A stretch of DNA of 51,995 bases. It comes from CAUVKI01 sp963552605. GTDB taxonomy: Bacteria > Bacillota > Clostridia > Tissierellales > Peptoniphilaceae. The position numbers and the translations under genes are program-made. Every line of letters begins with the position of its first letter. The first letter of the stretch is position 1. The notes under the pieces are model-generated. The model saw nothing but the letters and a program-made list of their open reading frames with translations, did no database searches and was not told where the DNA came from. The DNA lies in NCBI GenBank assembly GCA_963552605.1, contig CAUVKI010000012.1, forward strand, positions 1 through 51,995, in the 5' to 3' direction. Positions 16,163-24,944 of this stretch are shown one piece after another.

Positions 16163-19100
16163 TTGGCGGCACATCCTATAATGTACGGAAGAACAGAACG
16201 AATGAGCTACTCAAGAATTGAGCAGGTGGCGGAGATGCCCAATCTCATCGAGGTGCAGAAAGCCTCTTATGATTGGCTCATACGGGAAGGGTTAAGGGAG
16301 GCGTTTGATGATATCTCTCCCATAAATGATTACACCGATACTTTAAGTTTGGAGTTCGGAGATTATGAAGTGGGAGAAAAAAAGTACACTGAAATGCAGG
16401 CAAGAGAGCATGATGCTAATTATGCGGCACCTCTTAAAGCCAAGGTGAGATTATTAAATCGAGAAACCGGAGAGATCAAAGAGCAGGAAGTCTTTATGGG
16501 TGATATTCCCGTGATGACGAAAAAGGGAACATTTATAATCAACGGGGCGGAAAGGGTGGTAGTAAGTCAGCTGGTGAGAAGTCCCGGGGTGTATTTTGTT
16601 GAGAATATTGATAAGTACGGGCAAAAAGTCTTTAATTCGCAGCTTATTCCCAATCGTGGAGCGTGGATTGAATTTGATTTGGATGCACAGGGCGTGGTGA
16701 ATGTGCGTGTTGATCGTACAAGAAAACTACCGATTACGGTACTTCTCAGAGCTATGGGAATGTGCAGCAATGAAGAAATAATTGAAAATATGGGAGAGAG
16801 TCCGAAGCTTTTGCTGACATTGGAGAAGGATCTTACCAATTCGGTGGATACGGCTATGCTTGAGATTTTCAAAAAACTCAGACCCGGGGAGCCTGAATCC
16901 GTAGAGAGTGCGAAAAATATAATCCTTAATATGTTTTTTGACCCCAAGCGATATGATTTGGCAAAGGTGGGAAGATATAAATTCAATAAAAAACTTGCCC
17001 TTTCGGTAAGAATTGAGGGGCATAAGAGTTATTCGGATATTTATAATCTGGAAACCGGAGAACTTTTATGTGAAGCCGGAAATATTATCGATTCGGATAC
17101 CGCTAAGAAAATTGAAAATTGCGGAATAAATAAAGTTGACATATTGCTTGAGAATGAAACGATGGTCAGGGTTCTCGGGAACGGATTTGTCGATTTTAAC
17201 AGCTTCGAAACTCCTTTCAATTTCAGAGAACTCGGACTTTCTGAAAAAGTTCATTACCGCACCATGAAGGAATTGATTGAAAACAATCAGGATGAAAAAA
17301 GCCTTCGCCGTGCGATACTTGAAAATCGTGCAAAACTCTCTCCAAAAAACATTTTGCGTGAAGATATGTATGCAAGCGTAAATTATCAGTTTAATCTCTA
17401 TCAGGGTTTAGGATATACGGACGATATAGACTACCTTGGAAACAGGCGTATTCGTTCCGTGGGTGAGCTTTTGCAAAATCAGTTCCGCATAGGTTTGTCA
17501 AGAATGGAAAGGGTCGTAAGAGAGAAGATGACCACACAGGATATTGATGTGGCAATGCCGCAAGAGCTTATAAACATTCGTCCGGTAGTAGCCGCCATAA
17601 AGGAATTTTTCGGCTCAAGTCAGCTTTCTCAGTTTATGGATCAGAATAATCCTCTTGCAGAGCTTACACATAAGAGAAGAATGTCCGCACTCGGACCCGG
17701 CGGATTGACCAGAGACAGAGCGAGTTTTGAGGTGAGAGACGTACATAATTCCCACTATGGAAGAATGTGTCCCATAGAAACTCCGGAAGGTCCGAATATA
17801 GGGCTTATTACTTCTCTTACCACTTATGCGAGGATAAACGAATATGGTTTTATTGAAGCTCCTTATCGCAAGGTGATAAAGGGTACCGGGCAGGTTACAG
17901 ACGAGATAGATTACCTTACGGCGGATGAGGAAGAGCGCCAAATCTTTGCGCAGTCTAATGAACCGCTTGATGAAAACCATAAAATTATCGCAAAACAAAT
18001 TATCGGAAGGGGCACTAACGGTCTTATAGATCTTTTTCCCACAGAGAATGTAACATATATGGACGTATCTCCTCAGCAGATAGTTTCCGTGGGTTCAGCT
18101 ATGATTCCATTTCTTGAGAATGATGACGCAAATCGGGCACTAATGGGTGCGAACATGCAGAGACAGGCGGTGCCGTTGTTGGTTACGGAAGCTCCCATTA
18201 TAGCGACGGGAATGGAATATCGTGCCGCTACCGATTCAGGAACGGTTATTGTGGCGGTCGAGGACGGGGTGGTAAAAAGGGTTTCGGCAAATGAAATCCT
18301 TGTCACGGAAAAGGGAAATAAAGACAGATTATATCCCTTGATAAAGTTCGGGAGATCCAACCAAGGCACCTGCATAAACCAGCGCCCCATAGTCACAAAG
18401 GGTGAGCATGTGAAAAAGGGCGAAGTTATAGCCGACGGTATGAGCTCGAAAGATGGAGAAATAGCGCTTGGAAAGAATATTCTTATGGCATTTATGACAT
18501 GGGAAGGATATAACTATGAAGACGCTATTTTGGTAAACGAAAAAATAATGATGGAAGATGTTCTCACATCGGTTCACATAGAAAAATACGAATCCGAAGC
18601 GAGGGACACAAAGCTCGGCTCCGAGGAGATTACAAGAGATATTCCGAATGTAAATGAAGAGATGCTAAAAAACCTCGATGAAAGAGGCGTGATACGAATA
18701 GGAGCGGAAGTTCATTCAGGAGATATTCTCGTGGGAAAAGTCACTCCCAAGGGGGAAGCCGACCTTTCCGCTGAAGAAAGATTGTTAAGGGCAATTTTCG
18801 GAGAAAAAGCGAGGGAAGTGAGAGATACTTCTTTGAAAGTGCCGCATGGAGAAACGGGAATAGTCGTTTCAATAGAAACCTTTGAGAGAGAAAACGGAGA
18901 TGAACTTCCTCCCGGAGTAAACCAGATGATAAGGGTCTTTATCGCCACAAAAAGAAAGATAAATGTGGGGGATAAGATGTGCGGTCGCCACGGAAACAAA
19001 GGTGTGGTGTCAAGAATCCTTCCCGAGGAAGATATGCCGTTTCTTCCGGACGGAACTCCTTTGGAGATAGTGTTAAACCCTATGGGTGTGCCTTCCCGTA

Positions 19101-19933
19101 TGAACTTGGGGCAAGTGCTTGAAGTTCACTTGGGGCTTGCGGCAAAAAAATTAGGCATAAAGGTGGCAACTCCGGTATTTGACGGGGCAAACGAGATAGA
19201 TATACAAACGGCATTGAGAGATGCAGGTTATAGTGAGGACGGAAAGATATTGCTAAGGGACGGACGCACGGGAGAGCCTTTTGCAAATCCCGTTACAGTC
19301 GGATATATGTATATGTTAAAACTTCACCATCTGGTTGATGACAAAATTCATGCAAGATCCACAGGTCCCTATTCTCTGGTTACTCAGCAGCCCCTTGGAG
19401 GAAAAGCTCAATTCGGCGGTCAGAGATTCGGGGAGATGGAGGTTTGGGCGCTTGAAGCCTATGGAGCGGCATATACTTTGCAGGAAATTTTGACAATAAA
19501 ATCAGATGACGTGGTCGGGCGTGTAAAGGCTTATGAGTCAATAGTAAAAGGCGAGAATATTCCGGAGCCGGGAATTCCCGAATCATTCAAGGTGCTCATC
19601 AAGGAGTTGCAAAGCCTTTGTCTTGATGTAAAGATCTTAGATGAGAAAGATGAAGAAGTGGAGCTTAGAGAATCTTTTGATGAAGATATGACCGATTTTG
19701 ATGCGATGCGTGAGGATTACAGGGAGAGTCGCAACTTGTTCAAAGATGATGAGGAAGATGATTATGATGGGAACGAGAAACTTTCGGACGAGTTTGAGGG
19801 CGATGAAGATAAAATTTATGAAGATGGAGAAACAGAGAAAGAAAGCTATGATCTTCCCACGGGTTTCATATTGATTGAGCCGGAAGATTATCAGGACGAT
19901 GAAGATACTTATGAGGACCTTGATGATTTCTAG
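16163..19933 (+). CDS. rpoB: DNA-directed RNA polymerase beta subunit
   Basis: The beta subunit forms one side of the active centre and the rifampicin pocket. The protein starts MAAHPIMYGRTERMSYSRIE, as Firmicutes RpoB does. The start is a TTG at 16163, 6 nt after AGAGGGGTGA; the in-frame codons upstream are leader. The rifampicin region near residue 484 (SSQLSQFMDQNNPLAELTHK then RRMSALGPGG) has the sensitive-type residues. All other core segments, such as KMCGRHGNKGVV and GGKAQFGGQRFGEMEVWALE, are intact. After ELQSLCLDVKIL there is an unusually acidic tail of roughly 95 residues, longer than in B. subtilis. Confidence 0.98.
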   Translation: MAAHPIMYGRTERMSYSRIEQVAEMPNLIEVQKASYDWLIREGLREAFDDISPINDYTDTLSLEFGDYEVGEKKYTEMQAREHDANYAAPLKAKVRLLNRETGEIKEQEVFMGDIPVMTKKGTFIINGAERVVVSQLVRSPGVYFVENIDKYGQKVFNSQLIPNRGAWIEFDLDAQGVVNVRVDRTRKLPITVLLRAMGMCSNEEIIENMGESPKLLLTLEKDLTNSVDTAMLEIFKKLRPGEPESVESAKNIILNMFFDPKRYDLAKVGRYKFNKKLALSVRIEGHKSYSDIYNLETGELLCEAGNIIDSDTAKKIENCGINKVDILLENETMVRVLGNGFVDFNSFETPFNFRELGLSEKVHYRTMKELIENNQDEKSLRRAILENRAKLSPKNILREDMYASVNYQFNLYQGLGYTDDIDYLGNRRIRSVGELLQNQFRIGLSRMERVVREKMTTQDIDVAMPQELINIRPVVAAIKEFFGSSQLSQFMDQNNPLAELTHKRRMSALGPGGLTRDRASFEVRDVHNSHYGRMCPIETPEGPNIGLITSLTTYARINEYGFIEAPYRKVIKGTGQVTDEIDYLTADEEERQIFAQSNEPLDENHKIIAKQIIGRGTNGLIDLFPTENVTYMDVSPQQIVSVGSAMIPFLENDDANRALMGANMQRQAVPLLVTEAPIIATGMEYRAATDSGTVIVAVEDGVVKRVSANEILVTEKGNKDRLYPLIKFGRSNQGTCINQRPIVTKGEHVKKGEVIADGMSSKDGEIALGKNILMAFMTWEGYNYEDAILVNEKIMMEDVLTSVHIEKYESEARDTKLGSEEITRDIPNVNEEMLKNLDERGVIRIGAEVHSGDILVGKVTPKGEADLSAEERLLRAIFGEKAREVRDTSLKVPHGETGIVVSIETFERENGDELPPGVNQMIRVFIATKRKINVGDKMCGRHGNKGVVSRILPEEDMPFLPDGTPLEIVLNPMGVPSRMNLGQVLEVHLGLAAKKLGIKVATPVFDGANEIDIQTALRDAGYSEDGKILLRDGRTGEPFANPVTVGYMYMLKLHHLVDDKIHARSTGPYSLVTQQPLGGKAQFGGQRFGEMEVWALEAYGAAYTLQEILTIKSDDVVGRVKAYESIVKGENIPEPGIPESFKVLIKELQSLCLDVKILDEKDEEVELRESFDEDMTDFDAMREDYRESRNLFKDDEEDDYDGNEKLSDEFEGDEDKIYEDGETEKESYDLPTGFILIEPEDYQDDEDTYEDLDDF

Positions 19934-19945
19934 GAAGGAGAAAAT

Positions 19946-22900
19946 ATGCTGGAGAATGTGGATTTTTATTCTATACAGATCGGTCTTGCAAGTCCGGATA
20001 AGATTAGGGAGTGGTCAAGGGGCGAAGTAAAAAAACCCGAAACCATAAACTACCGCACACTTAAACCCGAACGTGAGGGGTTGTTTTGTGAAAAGATCTT
20101 CGGTCCTACCAAAGATTGGGAATGTTATTGCGGAAAATATAAGCGTGTGCGTTATAAGGGCGTGATTTGTGACAAGTGCGGAGTGGAGGTTACTAAATCC
20201 AAGGTGCGCCGTGAAAGAATGGGACATATCGAGCTTGCGTCGCCTGTTTCTCACATATGGTATTTTAAGGGTGTTCCGTCGAGAATGGCATTGGTGCTTG
20301 ACATAAAAGCCAAAGACCTTGAGGGAGTGCTTTATTTCTCGCGCTATATAGTTACGGATAAGGGAACTTATAGGCTGCCTCTAAAAGAAGTGCTTTCCGA
20401 GGGAGAATATCAGAAAGAAAAAGCCGAGGCGGAGGAAATGGGTTTAACCTTTACCGCTAAAATGGGAGCCGAGGCGATAGAAGATCTTTTGAAGAGTATA
20501 GATTTAAATGAGGAATCCGAAAAGCTTAAGAAGCAAATTGAAAAGACCGGAGGTCAATCAAAATCCAAACTTGTAAAGAGATTGGAAACAATCGAAAGCT
20601 TCAAAAAATCAGGAAATGATCCTGCGTGGATGATACTTAATGTCATACCGGTCATTCCTCCGGATTTAAGACCTATGGTTGAGTTGGACGGCGGGAGATT
20701 TGCAACAAGCGACCTTAATGATCTTTATCGAAGAGTCATAAATCGCAACAACAGGCTAAAAAGACTTTTAGACCTCGGTGCACCTGAAATTATAGTGAGA
20801 AACGAAAAGAGAATGCTTCAGGAAGCCGTGGATTCGTTAATAGATAACGGCAGAAGGGGAAAGGCTGTAACCGGAGCGGGAAACAGAGAGCTCAAATCCT
20901 TATCGGGAATGCTTAAGGGAAAGCAAGGGCGTTTTCGTCAAAATCTTTTGGGAAAGCGGGTGGACTATTCAGGACGCTCCGTTATAGTGGTAGGTCCCGA
21001 ACTCAAGTTCTATCAGTGTGGACTTCCGAAGGATATGGCTTTGGAGCTTTTTAAGCCTTTCGTTATGAAAAGACTGGTTGAGGAGAACTATGCGCATAAC
21101 ATAAAGTCTGCAAAACGAATGGTGGAACGGGCGGAAGCTGAAGTGTGGGATGCGTTGGAATATGTGATAGAGGATCACCCCGTTCTTTTAAACAGAGCCC
21201 CGACTCTTCACAGATTGGGAATACAGGCATTTGAGCCGTTGCTTGTTGAGGGAAAGGCCATAAAGCTTCACCCTTTGGTGTGCGCCGCTTTTAATGCGGA
21301 CTTTGACGGAGATCAAATGCCAGTACACATTCCGATTTCCGTGGAAGCTCAAGCGGAAGCAAGAATGCTTATGCTCTCTACCAATAATATCCTCGCACCC
21401 AAAGACGGAAAACCCATAACCACACCTTCTCAAGATATGGTGCTCGGGTGTTATTGGATTACAATGGAAATTGCCGGAGAAATAGGAGAGGGAAAGCTCT
21501 TTTGTGACTATAACGAAATGCTCACCGCTTTGGAACATAAAGCTGTGGGGCTTCATTCAAGAGTTAAAGTGCGTGTCAAATTAAACAGCAAGGATAGAGG
21601 AAAGATAGTCGAGAGCACGGTCGGAAGATTTATAATGAATCAGGAAATTCCTCAGGATTTGGGATTTGTGGACAGGGAAAAAGACCCCTATTCCTTGGAA
21701 GTGGATTTCTTATTAAAGAAAAAACAACTAAGCCTCCTTGTTGAGAAATGCTATAAAAAACACGGCAATATAAAGACTGCAAGGCTTTTGGATCATATTA
21801 AATCAACAGGATTTAAATATTCCACACTCGCCGCCATTTCAATTTCAATAGGAGATATTTTAGTTCCGGATGCAAAGAGGGAAATCATTGCACAGGCTGA
21901 GGAAAAGGTCGAAAAAATTCAAAAGATTTTCAAAAGAGGTCTTATATCGGACGATGAACGCTATGAAAAGGTAATTGAAACTTGGACAAAAGCCACGGAT
22001 GATCTTACCAATATCCTTATGGATAATATGAATGAGCTTAACAATATATACATTATGACCAACTCGGGTGCGAGAGGAAGTATGCAGCAAATTCGTCAGC
22101 TTGCCGGAATGCGGGGACTTATGGCATCAACTTCCGGAAAGACTGTCGAAATTCCAATCAAATCAAATTTCCGTGAAGGACTTTCCGTATTGGAGTTTTT
22201 TATATCAACTCACGGTGCAAGAAAAGGATTGGCGGACACCGCATTGCGCACGGCGGATTCGGGATATCTTACGAGAAGGTTGGTAGATGTAAGTCAGCAG
22301 GTGATTATCAGAGAAGAGGACTGCAAAACGGAGGAGTATTTGACCATCACCTCGTTTAAAGACGGCAATGAAGTCATTGAGGAATTGAAAGACCGAATTG
22401 AGGGAAGATATTCGGCGGAAACCGTAACCCATCCGGAAACGGGGGAAATAATAGTTGAAAAAGGCTGTATGATTTCTCAGGATCAGGCGGAAAAAATTCA
22501 AGATGCGGGGATAATAAGCGTAAAAGCCAGATCGGTTTTGGGGTGTCATTCAAAGCGGGGAGTCTGTGCTCATTGCTACGGCAGAAACTTAGCCCAAGAC
22601 GGAGATATTCAGATAGGAGAATCCGTAGGAATTATAGCGGCTCAATCCATAGGAGAGCCGGGAACTCAGCTTACGATGAGAGGATTTCACACCGGAGGAG
22701 TGGCGGGAGTTGCGGATATAACCCAAGGCTTGCCCAGAGTTGAGGAACTTTTTGAAGCGAGAAAACCAAAAGGTCTTGCGGTGATAAGTGAAGTTGCAGG
22801 AGAAGTGTCAATAAGAGACAATGAGGACAAGAGAAAAGATGTGGTAATAATCGACGAACAAGGCGAAGAACACATCTATCATATCAATTACGGATATAGA

Positions 22901-23488
22901 ATTCTTGTGAAAGAAGGACAGTATGTGGAAGAAGCTCAGGCTCTTACGGACGGTTCAATTGACCCTCACGAGATAATGAAGATTAAGGGAATTGAAGCGG
23001 TTGAACACTATATAGTAAAAGAAGTGCAAAGAGTATATAAAATGGCGGGTATCGACATCAATGATAAGCACATTGAATTGATAGTAAGGCAGATGCTCTC
23101 AAAAGTGAAGATAGGAAACCCCGGGGACTCCGAGTTTTTGCCGGGCTCCATGGTTTCGTGGCAGACATTCAATGCGGTCAATCGCAGACTTGAGGAGAAT
23201 GGAGAAACCGCCTCCGAGGGGGAAAGAATTCTACTGGGAATTACAAAAGCCGCACTTGCAACGGAATCTTTCCTTTCCGCCGCATCGTTCCAAGAAACTA
23301 CAAGGGTTTTGACTCAAGCGGCGATAGAGGGAAAGAGAGACCATTTAGAGGGACTTAAGGAAAATATAATCATAGGAAAGCTCATTCCTGCAGGTACGGG
23401 ATTGGTAAGATATAGAAAAGTGGAAGTGGAAAAGGAAAAAAAGACGGAAAAAATCCTTAGAGAGATTCCTGTTGAGGATCTGTTATAG
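19946..23488 (+). CDS. rpoC: DNA-directed RNA polymerase beta' subunit
   Basis: The catalytic subunit. The first zinc site uses C60, C62, C75 and C78. The magnesium motif NADFDGD is at 450-456, and the second zinc site includes CHSKRGVCAHC. Bridge-helix and trigger-loop sequences are present, but the near-universal MRTFH of the trigger loop reads MRGFH (G913). GAAGGAG lies before the ATG, 12 nt after rpoB. Length 1180 is normal for the group. A strong terminator follows. Its 3' third is present a second time downstream as a damaged copy. Confidence 0.98.
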   Translation: MLENVDFYSIQIGLASPDKIREWSRGEVKKPETINYRTLKPEREGLFCEKIFGPTKDWECYCGKYKRVRYKGVICDKCGVEVTKSKVRRERMGHIELASPVSHIWYFKGVPSRMALVLDIKAKDLEGVLYFSRYIVTDKGTYRLPLKEVLSEGEYQKEKAEAEEMGLTFTAKMGAEAIEDLLKSIDLNEESEKLKKQIEKTGGQSKSKLVKRLETIESFKKSGNDPAWMILNVIPVIPPDLRPMVELDGGRFATSDLNDLYRRVINRNNRLKRLLDLGAPEIIVRNEKRMLQEAVDSLIDNGRRGKAVTGAGNRELKSLSGMLKGKQGRFRQNLLGKRVDYSGRSVIVVGPELKFYQCGLPKDMALELFKPFVMKRLVEENYAHNIKSAKRMVERAEAEVWDALEYVIEDHPVLLNRAPTLHRLGIQAFEPLLVEGKAIKLHPLVCAAFNADFDGDQMPVHIPISVEAQAEARMLMLSTNNILAPKDGKPITTPSQDMVLGCYWITMEIAGEIGEGKLFCDYNEMLTALEHKAVGLHSRVKVRVKLNSKDRGKIVESTVGRFIMNQEIPQDLGFVDREKDPYSLEVDFLLKKKQLSLLVEKCYKKHGNIKTARLLDHIKSTGFKYSTLAAISISIGDILVPDAKREIIAQAEEKVEKIQKIFKRGLISDDERYEKVIETWTKATDDLTNILMDNMNELNNIYIMTNSGARGSMQQIRQLAGMRGLMASTSGKTVEIPIKSNFREGLSVLEFFISTHGARKGLADTALRTADSGYLTRRLVDVSQQVIIREEDCKTEEYLTITSFKDGNEVIEELKDRIEGRYSAETVTHPETGEIIVEKGCMISQDQAEKIQDAGIISVKARSVLGCHSKRGVCAHCYGRNLAQDGDIQIGESVGIIAAQSIGEPGTQLTMRGFHTGGVAGVADITQGLPRVEELFEARKPKGLAVISEVAGEVSIRDNEDKRKDVVIIDEQGEEHIYHINYGYRILVKEGQYVEEAQALTDGSIDPHEIMKIKGIEAVEHYIVKEVQRVYKMAGIDINDKHIELIVRQMLSKVKIGNPGDSEFLPGSMVSWQTFNAVNRRLEENGETASEGERILLGITKAALATESFLSAASFQETTRVLTQAAIEGKRDHLEGLKENIIIGKLIPAGTGLVRYRKVEVEKEKKTEKILREIPVEDLL

Positions 23489-23515
23489 TCCTGACTTATG
23501 TCGTAATCGTGAAGC

Positions 23516-23552
23516 ATCGGCGACTGCAAAAATGTAGTCGCCGATTTTTTTG
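23516..23552 (+). terminator. rpoC terminator
   Basis: A 13-bp stem (23516-23528 with 23533-23545, one G-T pair), an AAAA loop and a T run, 27 nt after the rpoC stop. The same terminator follows the rpoC fragment at 26257, with an A-T pair changed to G-C. Confidence 0.93.
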
Positions 23553-23572
23553 CGAGTATCTGATACTATTAT

Positions 23573-23674
23573 TTCTTTGAATTGTGGATATAAACAATTT
23601 GTACTCCACAGAAGATACACGAATTTTTGTGGTCGAAAAATAGATATAACCATACCTCTATTGAATAATATAGT
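23573..23674 (+). repeat. MITE-like repeat, copy B
   Basis: About 102 bp starting ATACTATTATTTC and ending near AATAATATAG. It matches the inverted copy at 26436 over almost its full length; the last few bases at the right end differ. No coding capacity. It lies between the rpoC terminator and the small membrane-protein gene. Confidence 0.8.
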
Positions 23675-23699
23675 CGATTAACTTAGAATTACGAATCAG
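23669..23699 (+). repeat. 31-bp dispersed repeat, copy 1
   Basis: Starts TATAGTCGATTAACTT and ends AATCAG; 28 of 31 positions match the stretch at 44134-44164. It abuts the right end of MITE-like copy B. It may be the end of a lost insertion sequence. Confidence 0.55.
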
Positions 23700-23780
23700 C
23701 CCTCCTTGCAATTCCTGCGTTTTATTTTTTAATTTATTCGGCTCATAAGATTAAAATACTATAGTATGAATTTTTTATAT

Positions 23781-23815
23781 AAAAAACGGGCAAAAACTTC
23801 AGCCCGTTTTTTTTT
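23781..23815. terminator. Bidirectional terminator at the small membrane-protein gene
   Basis: AAAAAACGGGC and GCCCGTTTTTT form an 11-bp stem. On the minus strand the left T run ends the two-gene unit above it; the last codons of that gene are part of the stem. Confidence 0.85.
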
Positions 23816-24032
23816 CATCAACCTCGCTCGGCACATGCCTATCCACATATCTATCCAAAAGCCTGAAAAAGAGGATAATTGCAGTTATAAGGCACGCAAT
23901 TCTGCATACAGCCCATAACTCAAAAGGCACAGGAAAATTCCGAATAAATATACTGAGGTCAAAAGACAGATATACGAGTGCGACTATGATAACCGCCTCT
24001 AAAAGGATACAAAACTTCTCTTCGTATCTCAT
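23799..24032 (-). CDS. Small membrane protein, unknown function
   Basis: I do not recognise this protein. It has 77 residues with two predicted membrane segments, LLEAVIIVALVYLSF (about 10-24) and LWAVCRIACLITAIILFF (about 40-57), then a charged tail LLDRYVDRHVPSEVDEKK. The start overlaps the end of the secreted-protein gene by 4 nt (ATGA), so the two are co-translated. A small membrane protein coupled to a small secreted protein could be an immunity or export partner; this is only an inference from arrangement. Confidence 0.6.
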   Translation of the reverse strand: MRYEEKFCILLEAVIIVALVYLSFDLSIFIRNFPVPFELWAVCRIACLITAIILFFRLLDRYVDRHVPSEVDEKKTG

Positions 24033-24427
24033 GATTCAACCTCATAAATCTTTCTGCATACTACACGAACTCTCTTATTAGGTTTAACAGTGAATGTATG
24101 AGTTTCAGTTCTGACAAAAGAAAGATTTGGAGCTATTCCCAGACCCTTAATATCTCCTGAGAAAGTTGTTCCAAACGAAAGTGTTTCTGTGATCGTAATA
24201 CTTCCCTCTGAATAGTGATAATATTTAGAAACGGTTTCGTAAGGTGAATACTCATAATAAGTTCTCACGTTAATTGCCCTGTTCCTAATATCGTTTATGA
24301 ACTTCGGTCTAATAGCTTCCTTCTCTGTGGCATCCTGCCCTCTTTGCGCAAACACACTTGTGGGAAGCGCAAGAATCCCAATAGACAACAATAAAGCCAA
24401 CACTGAAATAAACAACTTCTTTTTCAT
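24029..24427 (-). CDS. Small secreted beta-rich protein, unknown function
   Basis: I do not recognise the family. The 132-residue precursor has a clear signal peptide (MKKKLF, hydrophobic core, then PTSVFA) with probable cleavage after A27. The mature part, about 105 residues, is rich in alternating Ser/Thr and hydrophobic residues (SITITETLSFGTTFSG, NLSFVRTETHTFTV) and ends in a basic segment with one cysteine. The alternation recalls beta-hairpins of pore-forming proteins, but that is a pattern only. AAGGAGGAG precedes the ATG. It lies with its small membrane partner between the two copies of the rpoC 3' end. Confidence 0.65.
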   Translation of the reverse strand: MKKKLFISVLALLLSIGILALPTSVFAQRGQDATEKEAIRPKFINDIRNRAINVRTYYEYSPYETVSKYYHYSEGSITITETLSFGTTFSGDIKGLGIAPNLSFVRTETHTFTVKPNKRVRVVCRKIYEVES

Positions 24428-24560
24428 ACTCTCCTCCTTAAATATCTTTTCAACTGTCTTAACCTGTTCACTACTGACCGAGATAATTTTTGCCTAAAGC
24501 ATTTGTCAGAAAACAGATCTGCTGACTTTGAGCTCACCTCACTTTCTCTCTCCTAAGCAC

Positions 24561-24589
24561 ATTATAATCCAAAAGAAAAAAAAACAACC
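24561..24589 (-). promoter_or_regulatory. Possible promoter of the secreted/membrane pair
   Basis: On the minus strand a perfect TATAAT (24561-24566) lies about 130 nt before the secreted-protein start. The -35 at 17 bp is GGTTGT, which is weak. The rest of the 24428-24690 gap shows no gene. Confidence 0.3.
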
Positions 24590-24690
24590 ATTATTTTCGA
24601 AATAAATAAAATTTTAATATTAAAGAGATGAAATGTCTAATTCAAACACTTAAATATTATAACCGTAGTTTGTTATGTAAATGTGTAAAA

Positions 24691-24714
24691 AAGAGCAGCC
24701 TAAGGACTGTTCTT
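24691..24714 (-). terminator. Minus-strand terminator of a lost gene
   Basis: On the minus strand AAGAACAG pairs with CTGCTCTT (one wobble pair), followed by six Ts. It begins exactly at the stop codon of the short frame at 24713-24835, so it looks like the intact 3' end of a gene whose 5' part is gone. Confidence 0.5.
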
Positions 24715-24835
24715 AACCTAATTTATCTCTGGGGGGAACTTTTTTATAGGGAGTTATCAGCACCACTTCTCCCTCGCTATAAGTGCCAAGCACCTGATTA
24801 CATTTAAATCTCCTCCAAATTTTCCAACACTTCAC
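24713..24835 (-). pseudogene. Possible 3' remnant of a lost gene
   Basis: A 40-codon frame ends VLGTYSEGEVVLITPY, KKVPPRDKLG and a stop, directly followed by a terminator hairpin. There is no good start or ribosome binding site. The composition looks coding, and the terminator supports a real gene end. I do not recognise it. It may belong to the same lost insertion as the leader at 24872. Confidence 0.3.
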
Positions 24836-24871
24836 ATGTCAAATCCGATGACAATTTTTATAAAGTAAAAA

Positions 24872-24944
24872 CGACTTTCACCTTGTGTGGTAGAATATAA
24901 TGATCACACAGAGTAAAAGTCGCTTTTTTAGGAGGAATAAGTTT
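24872..24944 (+). promoter_or_regulatory. Palindromic leader with strong ribosome binding site, gene replaced
   Basis: CGACTTT ... TGTGTG and CACACA ... AAAGTCG form a long imperfect inverted repeat (24872-24922, about 16 of 20 pairs), with TATAAT between the arms. An A-rich spacer and AGGAGG (24930-24935) follow. This reads like the 5' end of an insertion sequence or other transcription unit, but the sequence after it is an internal piece of rpoC, out of register with any start. Confidence 0.45.

Noticed and set aside
17610..17730. Rifampicin-resistance changes in RpoB
   Set aside because: The rifampicin region has the sensitive-type residues; Ala at the position of E. coli S522 is normal in Firmicutes.
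22543..22743. Frames repeated identically at 22543 and 25284
   Set aside because: They are shadow frames of rpoC and its duplicate.
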